Source: an uncultured Muribaculaceae bacterium
GTDB taxonomy: Bacteria; Bacteroidota; Bacteroidia; Bacteroidales; Muribaculaceae
DNA: 64,000 bases
Assembly: GCA_910578385.1 (NCBI GenBank)
Contig: CAJTQV010000005.1
Coordinates: 129,355-193,354 of the forward strand
Direction of reading: 5' to 3'
How positions within the stretch are numbered: position 1 is the stretch's first letter; each line of letters begins with the position of its first letter. The notes below the pieces were generated by a model. That model was not told the DNA's origin, made no database searches, and was given only the letters and a program-made list of their open reading frames with translations. Positions 42,739-51,211 of this stretch are shown in pieces. A program made the position numbers and the translations under genes.

Positions 42739-43365
42739 TTAAGAATACATGTCCACAAGCGTCTGGAGTCCGCCGTCATAGCCCTTGCCGACAGCTTCGA
42801 ACTCCCATTCGCCATCCTCATTGAGCACAAGCGCGCCTGCGACAACCGCTGTCTCTGAAGAGAAATGCTCCTTCAGGTTGTAAGAGCACAGCTCCTCTCC
42901 ACTCTCCTCGTCGGTAATGACAATACGGGGATCACGCACATCCTTGAAAGTAGTCCTGCTGTCTTCGTCGTAAATAGTGACACAGAAAACGATTTCTGTA
43001 ATCTCCGGACGAACTTTAGACAGATCGACATGCATGGTTTCTCCGGCCTCATCGCCACCGTCATCGTCACCAAGGTCATCTGCCGAACCGACTACAGAGC
43101 CGTCGAAGCTGACAGGCACGGTGTTGTCTCGCCAGTTCTTCTTGCTTCCGAATTTCTCACGACTGTAGGGTTCCGAACGGTTGTTGGACTTGTAGTAAAC
43201 GAAGTCCGCGTCTGCCGAGATGACTCCTTCGTCAGTAAGAAGGAAAGCTGTTGCATCGAGGTCGGCTCCCGATTTCCAGTTGAGGTCCACCTGGATTGCA
43301 GAAAGTTCATCGCTCTTTCCGAGAGAGAATTTCTCACCTTTGCTAAGGTCAAATTTTTTTGCCAT
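42739..43365 (-). CDS. TerD-family protein (first copy)
   Basis: The N-terminus MAKKFDLSKGEKFSLGKS is the classic TerD opening. The calcium-ligand segment is SGADLDATAFLLTDEG...DADFVYYKS, and the end is GEWEFEAVGKGYDGGLQTL. A strongly acidic loop (DDLGDDDGGDEAGE) sits mid-protein. Ter proteins are named for tellurite resistance but act in broader membrane and phage/stress responses. Here the TerD pair lies with actin-like and tubulin-like genes and not with TerA/B/C/E, so tellurite resistance should not be assumed. Confidence 0.94.
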   Translation of the reverse strand: MAKKFDLSKGEKFSLGKSDELSAIQVDLNWKSGADLDATAFLLTDEGVISADADFVYYKSNNRSEPYSREKFGSKKNWRDNTVPVSFDGSVVGSADDLGDDDGGDEAGETMHVDLSKVRPEITEIVFCVTIYDEDSRTTFKDVRDPRIVITDEESGEELCSYNLKEHFSSETAVVAGALVLNEDGEWEFEAVGKGYDGGLQTLVDMYS

Positions 43366-43424
43366 GGCTGTATTGTTATTGGTTTATATTTTCATTTCAG
43401 CAAGCCGCCGCAACAGCGGCAGCC

Positions 43425-45149
43425 TTATTTTATTTTCTTGAAGTCAGCGAGCAGCTGCCTGATCTCAGGAGCATCGTAATTCACTTTCGCACAGAGGTCA
43501 AGATAATCTCCGAGCTCCTTGATTATGCGGTCAATCTGATTGCGGTCTTTCGTCTGCCGACATTCCTCCAGGCTTCGTTTGCGGGTTTCCACGCTACGTT
43601 GGTCGCGGATAATATCCGACAGTATGTTGGCGCGTGTGCGGTCTCCGTTTGCACGGCACCAGTCACGGGCATCTCTGAGCTTACCCTGCCTGATCAATTC
43701 CGCACATTCATCTTTTACCGGCTTGGGTGCCGATTCTTCTCCCGGTCGGGGAGGTTTGGGCCCTGATGGCACCGGCTTATCAACGGAAGGTTCCTTGTTG
43801 ACTTTCTTAATATGCTCCTGTATCTTCTGTTCTATTTCCTTTACAATATCATCTGTACCGGAAACAGTCTCACACTCCTCCTTGAAGCTCTTCAGCATCT
43901 GAACTGCCACTTCGGGTTGACCACTATTGGCTTTTCCTTTAGAAGCGGCCCTTATCTCACGCCATCTTTTCTTAAGTTCCTTGAGTCGCTTATCGGAATC
44001 AGGGCAGGTGACTTTTACTGGACCTACGTGGTCATCCGCAGGAGGTTGGGATTTGACAGGCGGTGCGGTCCATTCCGGATGTGGTTCTCCGAGAATAAGA
44101 CTCATCGTATTATCACGGAGCTTGATATCACTCTTTATGGTTTTCGAGAAACCGGGACTGAGATTCTGCTCGAAATAATCGTTGCCCGCAGCCACACCCC
44201 TCAGCAACAACAGAGTACGGCTACGGTTTGACAGACCATGCCTACGCAAGAAGCCTTCAAGTTTCTCGCGGAGCACCGCCCCCTCGTTACCTCTGATAAG
44301 GAAGTCTATCTGATTCTTCTCAAGTTTGTAATAGTATGTATTACCATCTGACAGCTGAACCTTATCATTCACGAGAGGAAGGTTGGAGTTCAGAAAATCC
44401 GAGGCAAGTTTATCGACCGCATCCTCATGATCCTGTTTGTTAATCCAAGGATTCAGCCCGACAAAACGCTCCCAGATAAGATTCTTCACATACTCCTTCC
44501 GCGGATCGATTCCGAGGCGGTCATGGCTTTCCTGAGCAGGCACATCATCTTTGGCCACATCAAACAGCGTGAAGAACAGATCCTCGCCTTCAGTCCAGGC
44601 CACCAGCACATTGTCGCAGACATACTCCTTGGCAAGAGTACCCCGGACATAGCGGCCTATGTAAGAAGCATAATCCACCACCCGGGCGCGGCTGTAGCCG
44701 CAGTCATTGAAGAGGCCCTTGAGAAGGGCGCGCTCATTCGGCTGAATGTCGGCATCACAGACAATTGTCAGCGGCATAGTGGCGCGGTTGTCGCGCAGCG
44801 ATCCCAGACGGCCACAGAGCACCTCACGGAAGAAATCCTCGAACAGCGACTCGGAGGCATCAACCAGCAGATTGCGCACAGGCAGCCTCTGGCTCCCGAG
44901 CGTGTAAGTCTCGGCTGTCTTTATGAGACTGAAATAATCGTCATACGCGCCACTCATCCCGGCATGGGCTGCGCGGGCCGCATCTTCACCGGTTTTTATG
45001 CCGGTGGAGGTGCAGTAGAACGCAAGAGGAGCCGGCCAATGTCCCGTAGGCATTGGCGTAAGCTTATCCTCGGCATCGCGAAGCCAGTATTCGAACGAGA
45101 TACGGCCGTGCGAGAGCGAAATAATTATTTTATAACTGTCGCTGTTCAT
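43425..45149 (-). CDS. Degenerate Hsp70/actin-like protein with helical C-terminus
   Basis: The ATG at 45149 overlaps the stop of the actin-like gene by one base. The first 250 residues follow the Hsp70 layout: a first strand pair (YKIIISLSHGRISFEYW), a TGEDAARAAHAG turn, MPLTIVCDADIQPNERALLKGLFNDCGYSRARVVD where Hsp70 has its VPAYF..AAL segment, and NVLVAWTEGEDLFFTLFD where the DLGGGT phosphate loop should be. The glycine-rich phosphate loops are missing, so ATP hydrolysis is unlikely. A Pro-rich linker (VPSGPKPPRPGEE) and charged helices follow. I infer a pseudo-ATPase partner; no named family is recognised. Confidence 0.6.
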   Translation of the reverse strand: MNSDSYKIIISLSHGRISFEYWLRDAEDKLTPMPTGHWPAPLAFYCTSTGIKTGEDAARAAHAGMSGAYDDYFSLIKTAETYTLGSQRLPVRNLLVDASESLFEDFFREVLCGRLGSLRDNRATMPLTIVCDADIQPNERALLKGLFNDCGYSRARVVDYASYIGRYVRGTLAKEYVCDNVLVAWTEGEDLFFTLFDVAKDDVPAQESHDRLGIDPRKEYVKNLIWERFVGLNPWINKQDHEDAVDKLASDFLNSNLPLVNDKVQLSDGNTYYYKLEKNQIDFLIRGNEGAVLREKLEGFLRRHGLSNRSRTLLLLRGVAAGNDYFEQNLSPGFSKTIKSDIKLRDNTMSLILGEPHPEWTAPPVKSQPPADDHVGPVKVTCPDSDKRLKELKKRWREIRAASKGKANSGQPEVAVQMLKSFKEECETVSGTDDIVKEIEQKIQEHIKKVNKEPSVDKPVPSGPKPPRPGEESAPKPVKDECAELIRQGKLRDARDWCRANGDRTRANILSDIIRDQRSVETRKRSLEECRQTKDRNQIDRIIKELGDYLDLCAKVNYDAPEIRQLLADFKKIK

Positions 45150-48100
45150 CAAATCAGTTTAAGCAGCGTTTCGTCATAGAATTTCATACCTTCAAGAATA
45201 ATCACAGGTGCGACAAAGCTGAAAGGCTTGCCGGTGCGCGCCTCGTCGAGGGCATTGCGGAACTCGGGCATGTTCTGCACATAGCCCGTGATATTGAGAG
45301 ACTGGCACGCCTGCTGCAATGTCAGCGGGTTGACGCTCCAGCCGAAAAGATAGCTGGCCGCCTGATAAAACCAGCCACAGAACTCTGTGAATTTCTGAGC
45401 ATTCTGGGTCTTACCCCCGAACATGAGACGTGTGCCGATCGCACTGATGATTGCCGGAGTCAGCGAATTTGTAAACTCGATCGGACGGCTCACATTGTCC
45501 TTGCCGATAAGTTCGAATCCGGACTCTCCGATAATCTCGGATGGCTGTTCGTTCTGCGGACGCAACAGAGGCGAGATGCCTTTGGCCAGACCCTTTGAGA
45601 CCTCATACTTTATGTCGGGGTCATGCAGTGCCGGCAATTTGATTTCCTGCCAGCCCGCCAGTGTGTTCTGCATGTGCTCCTGTCCATAGCCGAGAATGAA
45701 GGATTTGCCATAATATTCATTCGCGCTCTTGGGATCGAGTGTGTTGAGCCACTGGAAAAGACGCGAACCTTTTCCGGCGAAAGTCACACGCACAAGCGGA
45801 CGCTGTTTAGGCGACCATTCCTGATCGGAGGTACGGTTGAGGTCGTCGATCAGTTTGTGGGCAATCTGTCCGGCATAATACATCAGCAGACCCGTGACAT
45901 ACAGGTTAACGCACATCAGCTCCTTGCAATTGGCGGCGATGCCGTTATAGAGATCTCCGAGCTGGCTGTCGTCAAGACGGTTCACAATCTGGTCGAAGAA
46001 GTAGGGAGCCGTCTGTTCGTTGTACGTATTATTGCCGAAATTCAGGCCGACCATCTGGATATGATGTTTTGAGCATATGTCAATCAGCACTTCCCGCAGT
46101 CTCGGGAATTTCCCGACTGTGTGCGACACTCTCTGGGCCGCGAATCTGATGGAGTTCTGCTTGATCATCGTCACACCGTTTTTCAGATAGAAAAGCGCTG
46201 ATATGTCGGTTGTGCTTCCTCCCACATCAAAGCAGAGGTTCAGCACATTTGCTTCTGTTCCTACTGTGGCGGATATGTAATTGGCAACAGCCTCGGCCTC
46301 AGAGAGACTCGGATTGGCCGAGGGATTGGTCATCGTGTAAAGGGGCTGCGGATTGTATTCCACCGGTTTCTTGGAATCGTCGGGCATGAAGTCTTCATCC
46401 GGTTCAGGGACAGCAGTTTTCTCCTCATCACCGCCACCGAACGCGTTTCCTCCGAAAGCTCCTCCTCCGAAAGACGTACCGCCACCGAAGGCACCACCTC
46501 CGAATGAACCACCTCCAAACGAACTGTTACCGGCCTCTGGAGCCTTGGGTTGTTCCGCCGGTTGCGCACCGAAGGCATTCCCTCCGAAGCCACCGGCAGC
46601 CGCACCGCCAAACCCGGCAGAACTTCCGAAGCCACCGCCGAACGCGGAGGTGCCGGTCGTACCGAATCCGCCTGCGGCATCACCTGATGTACCGAAAGCA
46701 CCGGTTCCGCCACCGATTGAACCGGTATTGGTGTACCTGCTGACATTTAGGTTGATACGGTCACCTGATGTGTCGAGCACCGGCGAGATTGTCTTCAGGT
46801 TATCCCATATGCTCTGATAGGAATAAAGAAGGGGTCCCGACATGGCCGACGGATATGACCACTTGACGCTCTCAGGCACAAATCCCTCGGCAAAAAGGGT
46901 GGCGTATACCTGAAGCATCAGTGTGCGCAGGAATGCGCTCTTGTGCGCCTTGTCATCATCGTTGTCCTCCCATTTCATGTTGTGGATCTGTATGACATCA
47001 CCCACTCCATTGGGATAGTTGAGAGTAATCTCCTTATTGTTGGAGTTGGCAAAGGGAAGATTGTCGGTGAAGCAAGGGAAGCCGCCTACAACCTCTCTCC
47101 CATTTCTGCTCTTGATGGTCTCACCCGCCTGAAGAGCCGGAAGACGGCGGTGGTCATGCAGTGTGAGCACACTCTTTATTGCATTTGACTTGACTGCCGG
47201 ACCGGTGCCCTGGAAGAAGAACACCTGATTCTCGCGCGGGAATACAGGGCGACCCGGAAGTTCGTTTCCGAGCAGGGAGACACGCTGGTTACGGAATTCA
47301 AATCCCTGCTCACGGATAGTGTTGTTGGTGGTCGAGAATGCGATCGAGGTGTTGGTGCTTCCGAAGTCTATGCCTACACGCGCGGCCTGGAGCGAACCAT
47401 GCGCGCCGGGACGCATCCAGTCGTGCGGCAGCGTGCTCCCCTGCGCAGAGCTGTAGTTTATAAGAAGATAACCACCCTCGTTGCCGGTCGGAGCCTGCAG
47501 GCGCACACCCTTGAACGGTTTGTTGGAGCGGTAAATCTCATACTTATAGGCATTGTCGGCCACGGCCTCGTCCGATACCACCATAAGCTCAGCCTTGACA
47601 CGCTGTTCGGGGGCGGTGATGCGGCCTTCCTCACTCAGAAGGACCGGAGCCTTGTCCTTGTCGACCAATATCCGGAAATAGCCCTGATCCATCTCACCCA
47701 CAAATGGGAAAGCACGATATGACTGGGTCTTTCCGTTGTGGGGTAATTCATTGTACATGAAATAGGCATCCCACTGAGGAGAGATGAAATTGGGCCATAT
47801 GAGGATGTCGGAATTCTTTATCTCCCCGTCGGAGGTATAGACCTTGTTTATCTGGCGCCGTTTGCCCGACTCGGTGACAAGGGTGAGCTCCACCTCAAGA
47901 TTACCGGTGCGGACATTGGGGTCGTATGTCGCCTTGAGCGTTGACTCTATGGCATTGGCGTTGGAGGAGAGGCCGACAAGCGCGGCGGCATTCTTGCCAA
48001 ACACGTTGAGTCCCTGCGCGCTGAGTGGCAATGCGAAGAATGCCTTGCCGTCCATACCCTTTATGTCGGCCTGCAATACGAGCACCGGAAGGTTGGCAAT

Positions 48101-49129
48101 CTCATCCGGACTGATGTTGAGGTCAAGTTTGGCGATATGCGAGTCATCCGGAAGCAGAAGATTCTTAGGGTCAAATTTTATATTGCCCGCAGTCTCGCTG
48201 TCGGAGATCATACCCTCCACTCCGTAGAGCACATCCTCAAAGCAGAAGAGCTTGCTGAACGGGCCGCCGAAGTCCGCGCTGACCGGAGGAGTGCTTCCTA
48301 TCGACAGCTCGAAACCGTCACGCGCAGCCCTGTCCTCGATTTCCTTTTTCCAGTTAGTCAGGATGGTGCGTGCCGATGAGTAGTTCACGCCCTCGCCCGC
48401 AGGGAGATTGCTGTAGTATTCTTCCGCGCTGCCGAGTTTGTCGAGTATGTGGCTTACATATGCGTGGAGAGTGGCAATCTGCATGGGCTTCATCGATGAC
48501 TTCAGCGGATCGATGAACTTGCCTGTCACCACATCCACCCAGGGCAGCTCGTCTGACGGCTCGCACCTGTAACCGGTCGAGGTGAAGAGCAGAGACTCCG
48601 GAGCCGACGCGCCGACAACCTGATTGCGGTATTTTATGACATTGATATAGGGGACAGCCGTCTGATTGTCGGTAAGATTCTGGTCGCACCAGCGGTTTCT
48701 GCGGCGGAGCAGCATGTTGCCGAACGCACCCTTGGGCTCATACACATTGGCGGTATTGGCGATATCCTTACCGTCGCTGTACGCAAGGTCAATACGGCTC
48801 ACCGAGATATGGGCATAGTCAAGAGCCATGCACGCTATCAGACCGCGCCATTCATCGACAAGCTGGGTGTAGTAGCCCACAAGGTTTGTCTTCTCGTTCG
48901 ACATCCCGTTTGTGGCCACATGGTCAATCGCCGTCTTGAAAAGATCCACTCGGGCAAAAGCCGTCGGTATTCCCGACACTAACTGACCCACATTCGTGTT
49001 CTCGCTCAGCGTCGGGGTGATGATATTCTTTATGAAGACCGTAGTGTTTTCAAGCGGTTTCCACTGGTCGAGAGAACCTGAGGGCACCGCCGCCGGATTT
49101 ACATCTATCGTCAGAACTTTATTGGCCAT
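45149..49129 (-). CDS. Large actin/Hsp70-like ATPase with FG-repeat insertion
   Basis: This 1326-residue protein has an N-terminal region of about 580 residues that I do not recognise. An actin-fold ATPase follows: phosphate-1 loop GIDFGSTNTSIAF (near 586), phosphate-2 loop NLCFDVGGSTTDISAL (near 966) and adenosine loop VTFAGKGSRLFQW (near 1117). Between the first two, at about 803-900, lies a Gly/Phe/Ala-rich tract with 13 FG dipeptides (GAFG, GGFG, SFGGG units), followed by an acidic stretch. It starts three bases after the tubulin-like gene stop. Size and loop spacing recall SrfB-type proteins, but I cannot confirm that. No signal peptide; cytoplasmic. Confidence 0.8.
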   Translation of the reverse strand: MANKVLTIDVNPAAVPSGSLDQWKPLENTTVFIKNIITPTLSENTNVGQLVSGIPTAFARVDLFKTAIDHVATNGMSNEKTNLVGYYTQLVDEWRGLIACMALDYAHISVSRIDLAYSDGKDIANTANVYEPKGAFGNMLLRRRNRWCDQNLTDNQTAVPYINVIKYRNQVVGASAPESLLFTSTGYRCEPSDELPWVDVVTGKFIDPLKSSMKPMQIATLHAYVSHILDKLGSAEEYYSNLPAGEGVNYSSARTILTNWKKEIEDRAARDGFELSIGSTPPVSADFGGPFSKLFCFEDVLYGVEGMISDSETAGNIKFDPKNLLLPDDSHIAKLDLNISPDEIANLPVLVLQADIKGMDGKAFFALPLSAQGLNVFGKNAAALVGLSSNANAIESTLKATYDPNVRTGNLEVELTLVTESGKRRQINKVYTSDGEIKNSDILIWPNFISPQWDAYFMYNELPHNGKTQSYRAFPFVGEMDQGYFRILVDKDKAPVLLSEEGRITAPEQRVKAELMVVSDEAVADNAYKYEIYRSNKPFKGVRLQAPTGNEGGYLLINYSSAQGSTLPHDWMRPGAHGSLQAARVGIDFGSTNTSIAFSTTNNTIREQGFEFRNQRVSLLGNELPGRPVFPRENQVFFFQGTGPAVKSNAIKSVLTLHDHRRLPALQAGETIKSRNGREVVGGFPCFTDNLPFANSNNKEITLNYPNGVGDVIQIHNMKWEDNDDDKAHKSAFLRTLMLQVYATLFAEGFVPESVKWSYPSAMSGPLLYSYQSIWDNLKTISPVLDTSGDRINLNVSRYTNTGSIGGGTGAFGTSGDAAGGFGTTGTSAFGGGFGSSAGFGGAAAGGFGGNAFGAQPAEQPKAPEAGNSSFGGGSFGGGAFGGGTSFGGGAFGGNAFGGGDEEKTAVPEPDEDFMPDDSKKPVEYNPQPLYTMTNPSANPSLSEAEAVANYISATVGTEANVLNLCFDVGGSTTDISALFYLKNGVTMIKQNSIRFAAQRVSHTVGKFPRLREVLIDICSKHHIQMVGLNFGNNTYNEQTAPYFFDQIVNRLDDSQLGDLYNGIAANCKELMCVNLYVTGLLMYYAGQIAHKLIDDLNRTSDQEWSPKQRPLVRVTFAGKGSRLFQWLNTLDPKSANEYYGKSFILGYGQEHMQNTLAGWQEIKLPALHDPDIKYEVSKGLAKGISPLLRPQNEQPSEIIGESGFELIGKDNVSRPIEFTNSLTPAIISAIGTRLMFGGKTQNAQKFTEFCGWFYQAASYLFGWSVNPLTLQQACQSLNITGYVQNMPEFRNALDEARTGKPFSFVAPVIILEGMKFYDETLLKLI

Positions 49130-49132
49130 GGT

Positions 49133-50800
49133 CTATGCGTTAAAATGTTGGGCTATCGTGATAGCGTTGTACATCTGTGCGAGGAATTCCTCTTTGAGGT
49201 TGCCGGCTTGCTTTTCATCGGGAAGGGAGTCCTCTTTCTTGAGAATGCTGATGAGCGTGTTGAAACGCTTGTCTGCTCCGGATCCGAACCCGAGGCCGGT
49301 CTTGTCCCAGTGGTGAAAGTCGTCGGCAAAGATTGTGCCGGGGTCGATGTCGCGCAGCTCGTTTATGTTCGTGCGGAAAGCCTCGGGCGAGAATATGAAC
49401 TTTCCGGCCTTGACCGACCGGAATATCTGGTATATCCAGCCGAACACCACGTCATTTTTCACGAACTTGTAACCGAACTCCTTCAGGTAGCTGTCAATCT
49501 CCTCGCACTGCGCGTCATTAAGATCGTTGTATTCGGGAAATTTTGCCTCGTCAAGATAGTTGAGGAGCACGGCGGTTCCTGTGGTGCCCTCATGTGCGCC
49601 GCCGAACTTCGAGAGAACGATATGCGCGAACGAGAGGAGCGCCCCGAGCTTGTTCTCGAACACCTCGCTCTTCTCGCTGCCCACGAAACTTGCGCCCGAA
49701 AGCTGCATGTTGCCGTTATCGTCAACAAGTACGGTGCGGAAGTCATATTCCGCCTCGCCTATCTGTTCGAGTGCCGCGCGGTCGGCGTTGAAGAAGTCAT
49801 AGGCGGCCGCCGCGCACATGAGCTCCGCCACATGGCAGGCATTGCGCTGCTCATGACCTCCGGTCACGACGTTTCCGGAAGACGTTTCCGAGTAGTTTAT
49901 TTTCAACCCTGTTGGCCAGCCTATGTGATACATGCGCTTGTAGGTGCTCCTCACCGTTGGGTCATCGTTATAGAAGCTGAGCGCAGCCTGCGAATTGAGC
50001 GCGAAATTATGTGAGTCGGCTACAACTTTGTCGTTGCTTATCTGGCTGGCCGTAGGGGCATTGAACGAGAAATAATCCGTCAGAAGAGTCGAGCCGAAGA
50101 GAACCTTGTCGAGGTTCAGCACATTGTTGCCGCCGGTCAGAATCTTCAGCGCCTCGCTGACGGCGATCGGGATTACCGGTATTGAAGATGCCCCGGTACC
50201 GCCGAACACACTTCCGAATACGAACACGCGGGCTTGCGCCGCATGTTTGTTGAGAAGGTCAAGATACTCTGCAAGCTCGCGCTCCTGCGACTTTACATTC
50301 GCAGTGCCGCTCTTGGCATTGATGGCAGCCTCGATTATGCCGTGATACATGAGCATGGATCCCAGATGAGTCTGCGCACGGTATCCGTGGTCGAGCTTGA
50401 ACTGCTGCACGGTGTCGCGTTCGAAAAGCAGGTCGGAAAGATCCTGATTGTCCTGACGCTGGCGGTCATTCAGGTTCTTCGTGGCCGCGAGGGCATTGAG
50501 CGTCATGCGGTTTGCCGTGGAATAATCCGTGAAGAACCGGTATAGATTCAATTTGGCGGAGAAGAAAGTATTGCTCCGCTGCTCACCACCTTTTGTGGCA
50601 TTGTCATGGGTCTTTACACGGTTATACAGCTCGATAAGATTCTCCACACGGTCTTTGTTGCCGTTGTTCTGGTCTGTATCGAGGGTGAGAATCTCGATGG
50701 TATGATTGTCAAACAGCCCGGCCGCACAGAGATGCACGAATGATTCGAGGCACCGCATGCCGGTGCCTCCGATGGCTATCAGAAATAATTTGTCGTTCAT
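49133..50800 (-). CDS. Tubulin/FtsZ-fold GTPase-like protein
   Basis: The protein begins with a Rossmann-like strand and loop (LFLIAIGGTGMRCLESF, residues 5-22). The tubulin signature is FGSVFGGTGASSIPVI at about residues 195-210, matching GGGTG(T/S)G with one change. Its 555 residues have no membrane segments. It resembles the Tubulin_2 group of bacterial tubulin-like proteins, not FtsZ. It lies between the small membrane protein and the actin-like ATPase, so two cytoskeletal nucleotidase folds are made from one transcript. GTP-dependent polymerisation is inferred. Confidence 0.8.
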   Translation of the reverse strand: MNDKLFLIAIGGTGMRCLESFVHLCAAGLFDNHTIEILTLDTDQNNGNKDRVENLIELYNRVKTHDNATKGGEQRSNTFFSAKLNLYRFFTDYSTANRMTLNALAATKNLNDRQRQDNQDLSDLLFERDTVQQFKLDHGYRAQTHLGSMLMYHGIIEAAINAKSGTANVKSQERELAEYLDLLNKHAAQARVFVFGSVFGGTGASSIPVIPIAVSEALKILTGGNNVLNLDKVLFGSTLLTDYFSFNAPTASQISNDKVVADSHNFALNSQAALSFYNDDPTVRSTYKRMYHIGWPTGLKINYSETSSGNVVTGGHEQRNACHVAELMCAAAAYDFFNADRAALEQIGEAEYDFRTVLVDDNGNMQLSGASFVGSEKSEVFENKLGALLSFAHIVLSKFGGAHEGTTGTAVLLNYLDEAKFPEYNDLNDAQCEEIDSYLKEFGYKFVKNDVVFGWIYQIFRSVKAGKFIFSPEAFRTNINELRDIDPGTIFADDFHHWDKTGLGFGSGADKRFNTLISILKKEDSLPDEKQAGNLKEEFLAQMYNAITIAQHFNA

Positions 50801-50833
50801 TGGCTTGGGTTTATATTGATGGAGCCGGCTGCT

Positions 50834-51175
50834 TTAGAACCATCTGCCTACTTTGGAGGAGGGGAACATCTTGCTCACGCAGAAACCGATGATGATGTAA
50901 AGCAGAACGCTGACACCCGTGGCGATGGCCGCGTGCATGAGATATGCTGACTTGATTGTAGGCACAGTGATGCCCTGGCCGATGAAGAAATTGATGAGAA
51001 ATCCGACAACTCCTGTGGCCACACAGAGAATCCAGAACCACAGGCGGCAGGTTGCGGTGCCGGGGTTATTGGGCTTGTAGAGAACCATGTTGGCAATCAG
51101 AGTTGCGATAAGGAAGAAAATCACCATTACAACGATAGCCCACATATAGGCTGAAGTCAAAGAAACTTGATCCAT
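50834..51175 (-). CDS. Small membrane protein, three helices
   Basis: I do not recognise a family. Three hydrophobic segments are clear: AYMWAIVVMVIFFLIATLIANM, LWFWILCVATGVVGFLINFF-like and IATGVSVLLYIIIGFCV. It ends SKMFPSSKVGRWF. The gaps to its neighbours are 36 and 33 bases, so it belongs to the TerD/actin/tubulin operon and is probably the membrane base of the complex together with the vWA-like protein. Confidence 0.75.
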   Translation of the reverse strand: MDQVSLTSAYMWAIVVMVIFFLIATLIANMVLYKPNNPGTATCRLWFWILCVATGVVGFLINFFIGQGITVPTIKSAYLMHAAIATGVSVLLYIIIGFCVSKMFPSSKVGRWF

Positions 51176-51211
51176 TTTATTTAGTTGTTATTTTGTTTGT
51201 AAATCGGTTTA

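Noticed and set aside
42083..43365. Tellurite-resistance operon
   Set aside because: Only TerD-type proteins are present; TerA, TerB, TerC, TerE and TerZ are missing, so the name would mislead.
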